This document shows, one piece after another, positions 17,291 to 26,282 of a DNA stretch of 64,000 nucleotides (position 1 is its first letter; each line of letters begins with the position of its first letter). Under the pieces are notes generated by a model. It searched no databases. It saw only the letters and a program-made list of their open reading frames with translations, and was not told where the DNA came from. Both the position numbers and the translations under genes were made by a program. The DNA comes from Bdellovibrionales bacterium (GTDB taxonomy: Bacteria; Bdellovibrionota; UBA1018; CAIMNF01): assembly GCA_947502835.1 (NCBI GenBank), contig CANNBJ010000001.1:558001-622000 (forward strand). The letters are read 5' to 3'.

Positions 17291-17800
17291 ATGAACCCTT
17301 CTTTCCGGAAATCCGGTTTGCTTCTTCTTCTTTTGTGGACTTTCTTTGCAAACCCTGTTTCGGCAAAAGAACTCTTCGGCCGTGTCGGCGTCGGATACAA
17401 TGCCCAGTTCGCCAACTCCTCTCAGGCGAATGGAACACCCGGAGTCAGCATCAAATACGGAATCGCTCCCCGATCCATGATCGAGGTGATCGCGGGCTTT
17501 TATTCGGGATCCGGTGGCAGTGGCGTATTCGCAGCGAAATACATGCAAACCGTGCACTCCGAGAGTTATGCAAACTTCTACTTTCTCGGGGGAGCCGGCT
17601 ACGTGATTGCGAACCAGCGGAAGGGTGCCGAATTCCTTGGGGGCCTGGGAACCGAGTTCTTCATTCCCGGAGTGGACCATGTCGGGATCAGTTTCGAGGC
17701 GGGCATGAGTGCAGAAACGCTGAGCTCCGCTTCCGGTTCTCTTGTTTTGAAAACGTTTGGAGTGAGCTTCCTGAATGCCGGCATGCACTTTTACTTCTAA
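17291..17800 (+). CDS. Small outer-membrane beta-barrel-like protein
   Basis: 169 residues from the ATG at 17291, chosen because it gives a compact signal peptide (basic MNPSFRK, hydrophobic LLLLLLW, cleavage after VSA); starts at 17273 or a TTG at 17257 are possible. The mature part is Gly- and aromatic-rich with alternating strand patterns, ending in GMHFYF, a C-terminal Phe typical of outer-membrane proteins. It resembles other small barrels such as the one at 267-875. The next gene starts inside its last 26 bases. Confidence 0.62.
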   Translation: MNPSFRKSGLLLLLLWTFFANPVSAKELFGRVGVGYNAQFANSSQANGTPGVSIKYGIAPRSMIEVIAGFYSGSGGSGVFAAKYMQTVHSESYANFYFLGGAGYVIANQRKGAEFLGGLGTEFFIPGVDHVGISFEAGMSAETLSSASGSLVLKTFGVSFLNAGMHFYF

Positions 17801-18563
17801 ACATTTTTTCGCTTTCGCACTTCTCTCCGCATGCTTCTCACTCTTTGAGCCTGCTCCCCTTTGCCTTGCCCAAGGCGTCCCCCCTGCCGAGGGTGTGGCC
17901 CAATCGGCCCCAGCTGTTCCAAAGAAAGAGGAAACCGGGCTCTTTGACAGCTCCTCTCCGTACCTCGAGTACGGTGATTTCAACATGAACGAAGAAGAAA
18001 ATGAGGACACGCAGTTCTTCCAATACGGAAGATTCTTCGGCCTCTCCCTTGGTCTTGGCTATCAATCAGCCACCGGGAATCGGGGGAAACTCTACACCGC
18101 CGCCCTTCCCCGCTTCGATGCACGGATCCAGTATTGGTTTGGATTCAACCTCGCCGGTGACCTCGGTGTGTTTTTCGCCAATCACAGTTTTTCAACCGGG
18201 AGCGTAAATTACGAGGCAAGACTGATCGGCTACGGATTCCATCTGAAATATTATTTCGATGTCAAAAACGCCTCCGCCCCTATCTCGTTTGCAAATCCAT
18301 TCATCATGGGGGGAGTTGGCGCGATGAGCAAATCTCAGAGCAGCCTTTCCTCCACCCAACCTGATTCCGATTCGACCATGAGTGTGGACGTCGGGGGTGG
18401 ATTTGAGTTTCCTGTGGTCTTCAAGAGAACCTACATGACTGTTGAGGCTCTCTATCACACCCAGAATTTCGCCGACACCCAGGACCCTGACCTGAGCCCC
18501 GACCAATCCCTGCTGACAGGCGGGTTCTTTTCGCTCATGGTCCACTTCATGTTCGTCTGGTAA
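17775..18563 (+). CDS. Outer-membrane beta-barrel-like protein
   Basis: 262 residues with signal peptide (MPACTFTSKHFFAFALLSACFSLF, cleaved after an Ala-Gln-type site), a short acidic linker (MNEEENEDTQFF) and a C-terminal barrel of roughly 190 residues with strand-like repeats (FGLSLGLGYQ, FDARIQYWFGFNLAGDLGVFF, seen in part) and terminal VHFMFVW. The gene overlaps its upstream neighbour by 26 bases in another frame. No family name is supported. Likely a porin-like or structural outer-membrane protein. Confidence 0.6.
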   Translation: MPACTFTSKHFFAFALLSACFSLFEPAPLCLAQGVPPAEGVAQSAPAVPKKEETGLFDSSSPYLEYGDFNMNEEENEDTQFFQYGRFFGLSLGLGYQSATGNRGKLYTAALPRFDARIQYWFGFNLAGDLGVFFANHSFSTGSVNYEARLIGYGFHLKYYFDVKNASAPISFANPFIMGGVGAMSKSQSSLSSTQPDSDSTMSVDVGGGFEFPVVFKRTYMTVEALYHTQNFADTQDPDLSPDQSLLTGGFFSLMVHFMFVW

Positions 18564-18643
18564 TCCCCTCCCCGTCAGATCCCGCCTTCTTACACTTAAT
18601 GCACCGCGCACTTCAAAAATGTCGATTTCTCGTAAACATGACA

Positions 18644-18671
18644 TTGCCCCAGCATAAAAATACTGTAGAAT
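18644..18671 (+). promoter_or_regulatory. Probable promoter directly before a start codon
   Basis: TTGCCC (18644-18649) and TAGAAT (18666-18671) are spaced by 16 bases. The ATG of the next gene begins six bases after the -10 box, so the message would be leaderless or nearly so; no Shine-Dalgarno is seen before this ATG. Confidence 0.4.
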
Positions 18672-18677
18672 AGTTTC

Positions 18678-19256
18678 ATGAGCCGAGACAAACTTTTGTA
18701 CCTCAAAGAAAATCTCCCTCCCGGCTCGGAGGAGGGTGCAAAATGGACCGCCCTTCTTCATCCCCGACTCACTCATGGTGGTCCAGCATCGCGGGGGAAA
18801 CGCAAGGCGGCACGCCCCTACTTCTCGAATGTCCCTCAGGTATTCCTTTTGAACTCGAAACGGGCACGGGGCAGATGGGACCTCGCGCACCGAAGGCATC
18901 GCTCAAGAATCACAAGCCAGATCTATGTCTACGCGAAACGCTTCCGAGTTCGGGTGTTTCGGGCCTCCGTCGCAAAAGGGCAAATCCGCGTGTTGGTGAA
19001 GGCCTCAACTCGAAAGGATTTGGCCGATTTCTTCAGGGTTCTTGCCGGACGAACAGCGGTTTTCATCACGGGCGCCCGCAAAGGTGCCAAACGGATCGGC
19101 AGATTCTGGGATGAACTGTGTTTCTCAAAAATGATCCCCTGGGGCCGGGAGTTTCATCGCATTCAGGCTCTCATTCAGACCTCGAACATCCCGTTGCATC
19201 TTGGGGAAGTCGTTCTTGGCAAGAGCCCGCACAACCCGCTGTCACGCGGCTCATGA
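18678..19256 (+). CDS. REP-associated tyrosine transposase-like protein without the HUH motif
   Basis: 192 residues. The order of elements matches the Y1/RAYT transposase domain: basic N-terminal segment after HGGPASRGKRK, PYFSNVPQVFLLN where RAYTs have the first strand, then KGQIRVLVKAS aligned with the usual NHIHLLVEA, and RFWDELCFSKMIPWGREF aligned with the catalytic-helix region. The two His of the HUH metal site are replaced by Gln and Arg and no clear catalytic Tyr is seen, so the protein should not cleave DNA. A domesticated DNA-binding role is possible. Similarity is judged by eye and is weak. Confidence 0.5.
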   Translation: MSRDKLLYLKENLPPGSEEGAKWTALLHPRLTHGGPASRGKRKAARPYFSNVPQVFLLNSKRARGRWDLAHRRHRSRITSQIYVYAKRFRVRVFRASVAKGQIRVLVKASTRKDLADFFRVLAGRTAVFITGARKGAKRIGRFWDELCFSKMIPWGREFHRIQALIQTSNIPLHLGEVVLGKSPHNPLSRGS

Positions 19257-19257
19257 T

Positions 19258-19935
19258 TCAGAGATAAGGGTTGTTGCGCTTTTCGTGACCAATCGAGGTC
19301 ATCGGTCCGTGCCCCGGCCAGGCGCAGGTGTCATCGTCCAACGAAAAAAGCCTTGTTCGAATGCTCTGGAGAAGAGTTTCCTCATCCCCGCCCCATAGAT
19401 CGGCTCTCCCGATATCCTCTTTGAACAAGGTATCTCCTGTAAACACTGTTTCCTTGACACCCAATGAAGAATCCTCATGCAATCTGAAACACACCCCTCC
19501 GGGCGAGTGTCCCGGAGTATGCAAGATCGTGAAACGGAGCTTTCCCACTGCGAGACGCTGATCGTCCTCTAGATACCGGTCCACCGGCAGCGGGTCTTTC
19601 AGTTGAAATCCGAAGCGTGCCGCCTGTTTCGGCAACATCGAGTAAATGAACTCATCCGCCTTGTGTAAAAAAATCTGGGGTGCTGTGACTCCTGCAGCAA
19701 GGTAGTGTTCCTTCACATCCCTTGACGCTCCAATGTGATCGAAATGAGCGTGGGTGTGAAACAAAGCTTTCAGCTCAATCGGCCCCCCGAGTTCCCTCTC
19801 GATTTCTGAAAGAGTCTTCAGAATCCGGCCGGGCTCCTCTCCCGGATCAATGACCAATGCATGACGGGTCTCAGGACAAACAAGAACCTGGCAATTGCAG
19901 AGAAAGGCGCCGACTGGCAATGTTTTCTGGATCAT
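19258..19935 (-). CDS. Metallo-beta-lactamase-fold hydrolase (glyoxalase II-like)
   Basis: 225 residues from the ATG at 19935, which overlaps the queA stop by four bases. The zinc motif FHTHAHFDHIG (HxHxDH) is near residue 65, followed by the later ligands in HTPGHSPGG and FTGDTLF with WPGHGP at the end. These are the metal ligands of the glyoxalase II/persulfide dioxygenase-like hydrolases; the substrate is not determined. A longer frame to 20109 lies in queA and is rejected. Confidence 0.87.
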   Translation of the reverse strand: MIQKTLPVGAFLCNCQVLVCPETRHALVIDPGEEPGRILKTLSEIERELGGPIELKALFHTHAHFDHIGASRDVKEHYLAAGVTAPQIFLHKADEFIYSMLPKQAARFGFQLKDPLPVDRYLEDDQRLAVGKLRFTILHTPGHSPGGVCFRLHEDSSLGVKETVFTGDTLFKEDIGRADLWGGDEETLLQSIRTRLFSLDDDTCAWPGHGPMTSIGHEKRNNPYL

Positions 19936-21035
19936 CGATCGAGAATTAGCATGGCATCCCCATAACTGTAAAACCGGTACCGCTCCTGAATCGCCTTTTG
20001 ATAAACCTGAAGAGTAAACTCGGGATCCCCGATCCGTGCTGCCACCATCATGAGGAGGGTGCTGCCGGGAAGATGGAAATTCGTAAGCATTGCGTCCACC
20101 CATTTCCACTCGTGTCCGCTTCCGGGATGGATGTAGAGATTTACCTCCTTGCTTCCGGGCTCAAGCCATGGGGGATCGCTCGAAAGAAGGGCCCTCCCCT
20201 CGAGGGTCCTCGCGGAGGTGGTGCCGACCGCAAGGATCTTCCTCCCCGATCGTTTTGCTTCATTCAATCGTTCGGCAACATCCCGCGGAATGAGACTCAT
20301 TTCCCCGTGCATAGAATGATCCCGGATGTCACTGCAGCTCACCGGTTTGAAGGTTCCGATCCCCACATGAAGAGTGATCTCCTCCCAATGAATCCCCTGC
20401 TCTCTCAGTTGATTCAGGAGTTCAAGGGTAAAGTGCCTGCCCGCCGTCGGAGCTGCGACGGACCCTGACTCCTTTGCAAATACGGTGTTGTAGTTTGCAA
20501 GCTCATCACTTGTGACAGCGTTCTTGCCCTCACTCTCGCGTCTTTGCACGATGTAAGGGGGAAGGGGAACTTCACCCGCATTCGCTTCCACAGGATCCTC
20601 GCTGAATGAGGCCTCAAAAAGCGCTCCCCCCTCCCGTTCAAGCCGTGAAATCACCTTTGCCTGTATCTTTCCCCCCGAAGGGGTCGGCACCGTAAAGGAA
20701 AACCCCGGAGCGACCCTCGCTCCCGTCTTCATCATTCCCTGCCAGGCAAGAGGGCCTGTTTTCGAAAGCAGGAAAAACTCGACCTTTCCTCCGGTACCCT
20801 CCCTCTCCCCCAGGAGACGCGCCTTGAACACCTTGGTGTTGTTGGCAACCAAGAGGTATCGGGGCCCGAGAATCCCGGGAAGGTCATAAATATGCTTGTG
20901 TTCGATGGTTCTTTGGATCCTGTTCACGACAAGAAGACGTGCATGGTCCCTTGCTTTGAGCGGAGAGTCTGCGATCAGGGATGCGGGAAGTTCAAAATGA
21001 TAGGTACCGGTGCGAAAGAGATCCACACCAGGCAA
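19932..21035 (-). CDS. queA: S-adenosylmethionine:tRNA ribosyltransferase-isomerase (queuosine)
   Basis: 367 residues. QueA moves the ribosyl part of S-adenosylmethionine to preQ1 in tRNA to give epoxyqueuosine. The N-terminus (YHFELPASLIADSPLKARDHARLLV) and VANNTKVFKARL are diagnostic; APTAGRHFT, LHVGIGTFKPV and TNFHLPGSTLLMM are all intact. It is followed by the overlapping hydrolase gene and preceded by the SixA-like gene. Confidence 0.96.
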   Translation of the reverse strand: MPGVDLFRTGTYHFELPASLIADSPLKARDHARLLVVNRIQRTIEHKHIYDLPGILGPRYLLVANNTKVFKARLLGEREGTGGKVEFFLLSKTGPLAWQGMMKTGARVAPGFSFTVPTPSGGKIQAKVISRLEREGGALFEASFSEDPVEANAGEVPLPPYIVQRRESEGKNAVTSDELANYNTVFAKESGSVAAPTAGRHFTLELLNQLREQGIHWEEITLHVGIGTFKPVSCSDIRDHSMHGEMSLIPRDVAERLNEAKRSGRKILAVGTTSARTLEGRALLSSDPPWLEPGSKEVNLYIHPGSGHEWKWVDAMLTNFHLPGSTLLMMVAARIGDPEFTLQVYQKAIQERYRFYSYGDAMLILDR

Positions 21036-21048
21036 TCTAGCACCTCAA

Positions 21049-21534
21049 TCAGACTTTTTGAATCAATGCGGTCAGAAAATAATCTCCCGCCACGCCTTCG
21101 ATCTGGGCAATCCCGGCTTTCTTGATTCCGATCCTGGCCCCCGTCAGACGCTGAACACAAAGTGGAATGACATCGCCATGCGAGCAGACCAGGGTCACCT
21201 CCGAACTCTTTTCCTTCCAATCCTGAAGGAAAGCATCCAGACGTTCCCGAACCAGAGCCTCCGACTCCATCGGGGACACCTCCGTGAGACGCGGATCGAT
21301 GTCCCATTTCATTTCGAGGGCAGCAGCGATGGGCTCCAAGGTTTGGATGCACCTTTTTTTAGGGGAACAAAGAAACCTGATTTTTGCGTCCGGATGCTCC
21401 CGTTCGCAAAACGACTTGAAATGGCGAACCAACTCCTCGACCTGCTCCCGCCCCTTCTCGCTCAAGCCGTTGTCCCGGGAGGGATCCGAGGTATCACGAT
21501 GGGCATGACGGATAAAAATCAGGGTTCTGCTCAT
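21049..21534 (-). CDS. Histidine phosphatase (SixA-like)
   Basis: 161 residues from the ATG at 21534. The catalytic RHAH motif (RTLIFIRHAHRD) is near the N-terminus and the second His lies in VCSHGDVIPL near residue 125, with the Arg in FLCSPKKRCIQT between them. SixA-type phosphatases act on phosphohistidine proteins, but small molecules are also possible. It precedes queA by 13 bases on the same strand. Confidence 0.82.
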   Translation of the reverse strand: MSRTLIFIRHAHRDTSDPSRDNGLSEKGREQVEELVRHFKSFCEREHPDAKIRFLCSPKKRCIQTLEPIAAALEMKWDIDPRLTEVSPMESEALVRERLDAFLQDWKEKSSEVTLVCSHGDVIPLCVQRLTGARIGIKKAGIAQIEGVAGDYFLTALIQKV

Positions 21535-21739
21535 GGATCCGAACCCTACCATGGAAACCCATGGTTCCGGGGTGTAAAAAACCTGTACAGCTGTGTGTAA
21601 AAGTTGTTTTCGTTCGGGCTGACCGCGTTCCTCAATGGATTCGATTTAAAAAAAAGAGCCGTCTTTCCATGAGCTTGGCCCCTCAATTTTCTTCACTTCA
21701 TCTTTCCCAATTGGCACTGATCTTGTACTTCTACCTCCC

Positions 21740-22798
21740 ATGAAAGGTGCGAATCGATCAGTGAAGAAGCTCAACCTCGTAGTGCCTCTCCTCGTCCTCT
21801 TCTCAACCGCTGCTCATTCCTTCCCCGGAAGGAGTCTCAAGATTCGCAACTGGGGGCTTTCCAATCAGGCCTCCAATATTGAAAAGGCCTGGTCTCTGCC
21901 GGCCGGAAACCGCAAGGTGATCGTTGCGGTAATCGACACCGGGATTGATGCAAATCACCCCGATCTTAAGCCGAACCTTTGGAAAGCTCCCTCGAGCCTC
22001 CGGAACTCCCGCATGGATCCGGTGTATGGATGGGATTTCGTATCAAAGTCGCCGAATCCAAGCGACCTCCACGGACACGGAACTCACATCGCGGGAATCA
22101 TCGGTGCAGTCGCAAACCACAAGACGGGCACCTCCGGTGTGAGTCAGGCGGTGCAGATCATGCCCGTCCGGTATTACTCGGAATCCGCTCCCGGCTCGGT
22201 GAATCTCGCCAACACCATCAAGTCCCTCCACTACGCGATCGACAACGGCGCAAAGATCATCAATTACTCCGGAGGAGGCCCTGAGTATTCCGAAGAAGAG
22301 TACCAGGCCATGAAAAAAGCGGAACAGCACGGTGTATTGATCGTCGCCGCTGCCGGCAACGACCACCACAACACCGACGTGGAAGACTTTCGATATTATC
22401 CCGCCGCCTACCAACTGAAGGGGCTTCGAAACATCATCACTGTAGCCTCGATCGATGCGGACAACCAAATCCTCGCCTCCTCGAACTGGGGAGTTCGTTC
22501 CGTCGATGTGGCGGCTCCCGGAGAAGGAATTCTCAGTACGATTCCCGGTGGCCGGTACGGGAAAATGACCGGAACCTCCCAAGCGACTGCTTTCGTTTCG
22601 GGGATCGCGGCCTTGATTCTTTCACGTGACCCGGGCCTGCTTCCGTCACAGGTCAAGGAACTGATCATCAACAACAGCACTCCCGTCGCCGGCCTTCGCG
22701 GCAAAGTGGCTTCCGGCGGCAAGGTGGACGCCTACAGATCGCTTGCTGCAGTGGAATTGAGCCATTCCGTGGGACGCACCACTGCCTCGAAAAAATAA
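21740..22798 (+). CDS. Secreted subtilisin-like serine protease (S8)
   Basis: 352 residues. A signal peptide (basic NRSVKKL then VVPLLVLFSTAAHS) is followed directly by the catalytic domain, with at most a very short pro-region. The triad is visible: Asp in AVIDTGIDANHPDL, His in HGHGTHIAGI and Ser in GTSQATAFVSG, with oxyanion Asn in AAAGNDHH. The usual GTSMA is GTSQA here, a minor variant. Exported endoprotease; a predatory or scavenging role would be speculation. Confidence 0.93.
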   Translation: MKGANRSVKKLNLVVPLLVLFSTAAHSFPGRSLKIRNWGLSNQASNIEKAWSLPAGNRKVIVAVIDTGIDANHPDLKPNLWKAPSSLRNSRMDPVYGWDFVSKSPNPSDLHGHGTHIAGIIGAVANHKTGTSGVSQAVQIMPVRYYSESAPGSVNLANTIKSLHYAIDNGAKIINYSGGGPEYSEEEYQAMKKAEQHGVLIVAAAGNDHHNTDVEDFRYYPAAYQLKGLRNIITVASIDADNQILASSNWGVRSVDVAAPGEGILSTIPGGRYGKMTGTSQATAFVSGIAALILSRDPGLLPSQVKELIINNSTPVAGLRGKVASGGKVDAYRSLAAVELSHSVGRTTASKK

Positions 22799-22837
22799 TT
22801 CCTCCCTCCCGATTCTTTGGTAGTCTTTGAACCATTC

Positions 22838-24454
22838 ATGTCCACTGCCATCCTGCTGGCTCTCTTGAGCGGTGTTCTTTATGTTTTTTCTTTTGCGCCT
22901 TGGGACCAGGCATGGCTCCAATGGATCTGCTTTGTCCCGCTGTTTTCGGCACTGGACCGGATTCCGCACTCCAGGAGAAACACCCGCGCGGTCTTTCTGA
23001 TCGGAATGATTCCCTCCCTTGTCATCTGCCTCGGTGGATTCTACTGGATGGTTCACGCAACCCAACAGTACGGAGGCCTCCCACTCCCCGCGGCGATCGC
23101 CCTTTTCCTTCTGTTTTGTCTGATCGGTCAACTGCAGATCCCCTTTTTCCTTGTGCTCCGGGAACGAGTCCGGAGTCATCCTTGGATCTCGAAACGCTCT
23201 TTTGTCCTTGGTCTGGTCCTTGGATTGCTTTATTCAGGAATCGAATCCCTTTATCCCAAACTGTTCCTGGACACAGCGGGGCACGCCTTTTACCACTCGC
23301 GAGTCATTCGGCAGCTTGCCGACATCGGAGGGCCTTTTTTCCTAACGACCTTGGTGATCCTGATGAACAGCCTCCTCTATCAGTTTGTTCATACCCGGTC
23401 CAAACAAGTCCTCGCCCAATGTGCCCTGCTCGGAACGCTCATTGCCGGGTACGGATGGATTCGCATCACGGAGTATCGAGCAGTTCAGTCCGGAAATGTC
23501 CCCTCATTGAATCTTTCGATGATTCAAGCAAACATCGGAGATTATCTTAAAATTGCAGCGGAGCGGGGCGCAGTGGATGCCACCGATGCTGTCATGGGGA
23601 AATACCTGGCCTTGAGCAACCAAGCCCTCAGCGCCGAAATCAAGCCTGATGTGATTGTGTGGCCGGAGACGGCGTATCCTGCCATTTTCCAGAAGCCCAG
23701 AACCGACCTCGACCATCGCTTGGAAAACCGGCTCGGCTCCTTTCTGGAAGGTTTCCCGGGAAGCCTTGCATTCGGAGGATACGACTCGGATGACAGTCTT
23801 CAGGAATACAATTCTCTTTTCACCTATCACGCACCGACCAGGAAAAAGGACGTCTATCACAAAGCGGTTTTGCTCATGTTCGGCGAAACCCTTCCTTTTG
23901 CCGAGGAGTTTCCCTCCATGAAGAGTTGGTTCCCCACCATGGGATTCTTTGGTCGTGGTCCGGGAGCGGAACTGAAGACCCTCAGGAATCTCTCGGGTGA
24001 ACCCTTTCAAATTGCGCCCTCGATCTGTTACGAGGGTCTCTTTACCAGTCATGCGGTCAAGGGTGCACTTCTGGGAGCGGATGCCCTTCTGAACATCACC
24101 AACGATTCCTGGTTCGGACCTTATGGAGAGCCCTATCTTCACCTTGCCCTCACGCAGTTCCGGAGCATCGAAACACGCTTGCCCCTACTCCGCTCCACGA
24201 ACACCGGTATCAGCGTTTTCATTGATCCACTGGGTGATACCATGGGGTCCACCGGGGTGGGCGTGGAGGCGATTCTCCCTGCCACGATCACCCGCCGCAA
24301 GATGCCGCAGTCTCCCTACCTCTGGACTGCGAGGCGATTCGGGGAGGCTTGGTACGAACGAATCTGCCAAGTCCTGCTCGGCATGGTGCTTTTGCTGCTC
24401 AAGTTTCGCTTTGGCTCGACCACGAACACCGCCAAACTCAATGATTCTCATTAA
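22838..24454 (+). CDS. lnt: Apolipoprotein N-acyltransferase
   Basis: 538 residues, an inner-membrane enzyme that adds the third acyl chain to lipoproteins. Six to seven hydrophobic segments precede a nitrilase-type domain with Glu in WPETAYPAIF (about residue 275), Lys in YHKAVLLMFGE (about 341) and nucleophile Cys in PSICYEG (about 396), then a final membrane segment. NDSWFGP and FRSIETRLPLLRSTNTGIS are family stretches. It starts 39 bases after the subtilase stop; an upstream non-ATG start is less likely. Confidence 0.95.
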   Translation: MSTAILLALLSGVLYVFSFAPWDQAWLQWICFVPLFSALDRIPHSRRNTRAVFLIGMIPSLVICLGGFYWMVHATQQYGGLPLPAAIALFLLFCLIGQLQIPFFLVLRERVRSHPWISKRSFVLGLVLGLLYSGIESLYPKLFLDTAGHAFYHSRVIRQLADIGGPFFLTTLVILMNSLLYQFVHTRSKQVLAQCALLGTLIAGYGWIRITEYRAVQSGNVPSLNLSMIQANIGDYLKIAAERGAVDATDAVMGKYLALSNQALSAEIKPDVIVWPETAYPAIFQKPRTDLDHRLENRLGSFLEGFPGSLAFGGYDSDDSLQEYNSLFTYHAPTRKKDVYHKAVLLMFGETLPFAEEFPSMKSWFPTMGFFGRGPGAELKTLRNLSGEPFQIAPSICYEGLFTSHAVKGALLGADALLNITNDSWFGPYGEPYLHLALTQFRSIETRLPLLRSTNTGISVFIDPLGDTMGSTGVGVEAILPATITRRKMPQSPYLWTARRFGEAWYERICQVLLGMVLLLLKFRFGSTTNTAKLNDSH

Positions 24455-24539
24455 GCTCCTCCAACCCCCGCTTTCCCTGTCAGCTGTCTAAATGGTTTAC
24501 AGTTTGTTTGGAAAAACCTGAATGAATTCGGGGTTCAGC

Positions 24540-24556
24540 TTGGCATCTCCTTTGCA
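24540..24556 (+). promoter_or_regulatory. Sigma-54 type promoter
   Basis: TTGGCATCTCCTTTGCA carries the GG of the -24 box and the GC of the -12 box separated by exactly ten bases, matching TGGCAC-N5-TTGCA with one change. Transcription would start near 24567, leaving about 24 bases with an AGAGGA ribosome binding site before the lipoprotein start. Only the motif is seen; an activator site is not identified. Confidence 0.6.
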
Positions 24557-24590
24557 ATATCCACAGGTAAGGGACAGTTGAGAGGACAGT

Positions 24591-25106
24591 ATGAAAATGA
24601 ATGGAAAAATCTTTGGAATCATCGGCATTTCGATTCTCATGAGCGCATGTGGAAATCAGGTTCAAACCCCTGATCCTCGCTTCATGCCAGGCAACATCAC
24701 CAACGAGACCTCCACAAACAACTCAAACCTCCCCGGATACATGCAGTGCTCACAAACCATCAACATCCGGAATAGCGGCGGGGATTTGAGCAAGGAATAC
24801 CGCGCCTGCGGAGTCCAGGGAAGCATGGGCTCGATCCGGATCTATCCAGTCATTCAAAACTCCGAACCCGTGTGTGTATTTCCCTCCCAGGGCGGAACTC
24901 CGATCGTATACGGAAATCAATACATCGCCCAGTGCGGGTCATTGACCTCCGCAGGAACTGTATTGAACTTCCAAGGGTTCAATCTCAACTCGATCTATGT
25001 GGTTCCGCAGTCCAGAGCATCACAGTTCAGTCAATGCCTGTACTACCAGAATCCATCCGCCTGCGCGAACCAATCAGGATTCACCTACGCATTCGGCCAG
25101 ATCTGA
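24591..25106 (+). CDS. Hypothetical lipoprotein
   Basis: 171 residues. The signal ends in lipobox LMSAC (Cys20), so the protein is lipid-anchored. The mature part contains several further Cys (MQCSQ, RACGV, PVCVF, AQCGS, SQCLY, ACANQ), enough for disulfide pairs. No known domain is recognised. It has its own sigma-54-type promoter, unusual in this window and shared only with the gene at 27887. Confidence 0.75.
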   Translation: MKMNGKIFGIIGISILMSACGNQVQTPDPRFMPGNITNETSTNNSNLPGYMQCSQTINIRNSGGDLSKEYRACGVQGSMGSIRIYPVIQNSEPVCVFPSQGGTPIVYGNQYIAQCGSLTSAGTVLNFQGFNLNSIYVVPQSRASQFSQCLYYQNPSACANQSGFTYAFGQI

Positions 25107-25109
25107 CCC

Positions 25110-26045
25110 TCAGTGAACATTCTTTCTGACTTTTTCGGAGGCTTCCTCGCTCGCGGAATCGGCCGACTTGCCTCCAAGAACTTCCTTTTTTCCGTGCCTG
25201 CACAATGCGATCAGCTCGGGATCCCGCGTGGGAAACACATCGATGATCTCAATTTGGGTCTCATCCGCGGTGTCTTTGGCAATCACCACGTACCAAAAGG
25301 AATCCTCGTGGTCGTAATGCTTGATAAAATGATAAATCCTCTTCGCTGACTTGGGCAGGTAACTCCAGAGCTCGTTCGGGTTCTGAAGTGTTTCCTCGAG
25401 ACACTTCTGATAAAAGCCAAAATCCTCAACCGGAATGTCGCCCGTCTTTCTCCCCTTGAGAAGCAAGGCGCGGAGTGAGTCGGCCTCGGTCCAGGCCTCG
25501 GCCAGGCGGTCTGAAATCTGCGTATTAGAAGGGGAATTCTGCTCCTCCTGATCCTCTGAGACCTTTTCCCGAACCACCTTCATCTGGTCCCCTCTCCTGA
25601 ATTCATCCACCAGATTGCGATCCGCACTGACGAACGCCAGATAGAGGAAGCTAGGCTCTCCCCGAAGCATCAAACACACGGAAACCGCCCACACTTTTTT
25701 CTGCTCCGGCTTGTATTCCGCGATCAACGTGTAGCGATGATCCCCTTTTTGCGTTTCCTCCCGCCAAATCTCGTCCGGATTCTCCAACGCCATCCACCGG
25801 AAATGGGCATACCGTTCGCGCTCCTCACCCGAAAGATCGGTCGGCGATACATGCCGGCCGTATTCACGCTCGAGCTTTTCAATTTCGGGGGTGAAGTGAC
25901 TGACGATGCAACTTTCTTCACAAAAAAACCGACCCACCTCTTCTTCGACGAAAAGGGCTTCCTCGCGTGCAGGAATGGTCTTCTTGCATTCGAAACACTG
26001 AACTTTCTTGGACTTTTTTGCGACTCCGCGCGGTTTCGAACTCAT
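25110..26045 (-). CDS. Zinc-finger protein with a duplicated domain, function unknown
   Basis: 311 residues. The N-terminus holds a Cys-rich finger, CFECKK then FFCEESC, of the treble-clef or MYM kind (residues about 17-45). Two similar segments follow: ALENPDEIWREETQKG with a beta-rich tail (ends near residue 155) and TLQNPNELWSYLPKSA with a similar tail near the C-terminus. The repeated LxNPxExW start recalls the PBECR barnase/EndoU-like fold known from phage and toxin proteins, but this is a visual resemblance only. Its stop is four bases from the convergent lipoprotein stop. Confidence 0.6.
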   Translation of the reverse strand: MSSKPRGVAKKSKKVQCFECKKTIPAREEALFVEEEVGRFFCEESCIVSHFTPEIEKLEREYGRHVSPTDLSGEERERYAHFRWMALENPDEIWREETQKGDHRYTLIAEYKPEQKKVWAVSVCLMLRGEPSFLYLAFVSADRNLVDEFRRGDQMKVVREKVSEDQEEQNSPSNTQISDRLAEAWTEADSLRALLLKGRKTGDIPVEDFGFYQKCLEETLQNPNELWSYLPKSAKRIYHFIKHYDHEDSFWYVVIAKDTADETQIEIIDVFPTRDPELIALCRHGKKEVLGGKSADSASEEASEKVRKNVH

Positions 26046-26076
26046 CCTGAATTCCTCCGGGAAGCATCCCGATTTG

Positions 26077-26095
26077 AGGCCCGATCCGTGGGCCT
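26077..26095. repeat. Inverted repeat before the zinc-finger gene
   Basis: AGGCCC and GGGCCT arms of six bases flank seven bases. It lies 32 bases upstream of the leftward gene that starts at 26045. It could be an operator or a weak terminator; no T-run follows on either strand beyond TTT. Confidence 0.3.
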
Positions 26096-26282
26096 TTGAT
26101 CAAGTGTCGGCCTTTGCAGAGTCCCCGTCAATGACAGGATTTTGATCCTCAAATCGATCCCGAAAGCCTCTCAGGTGAGGCACTTTTTTGTCGTTGCGGA
26201 TCCACAGGTTTCAACAGAAAATACTTTAAGGGAAATAGGATGTTTCCCCCTGTCATCCACTGGCCCAGGAGGGGTCGTCCCG

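Noticed and set aside
19936-20109. Upstream extension of the metallo-hydrolase
   Set aside because: It runs through the 3' part of queA; the ATG at 19935 overlaps the queA stop and starts the recognised domain.
21711-21727. TTGGCACTGATCTTGTA before the subtilase gene, similar to a sigma-54 promoter
   Set aside because: Spacing is right, but the nearly invariant GC of the -12 box is GT and the start point would leave almost no leader. Not called.
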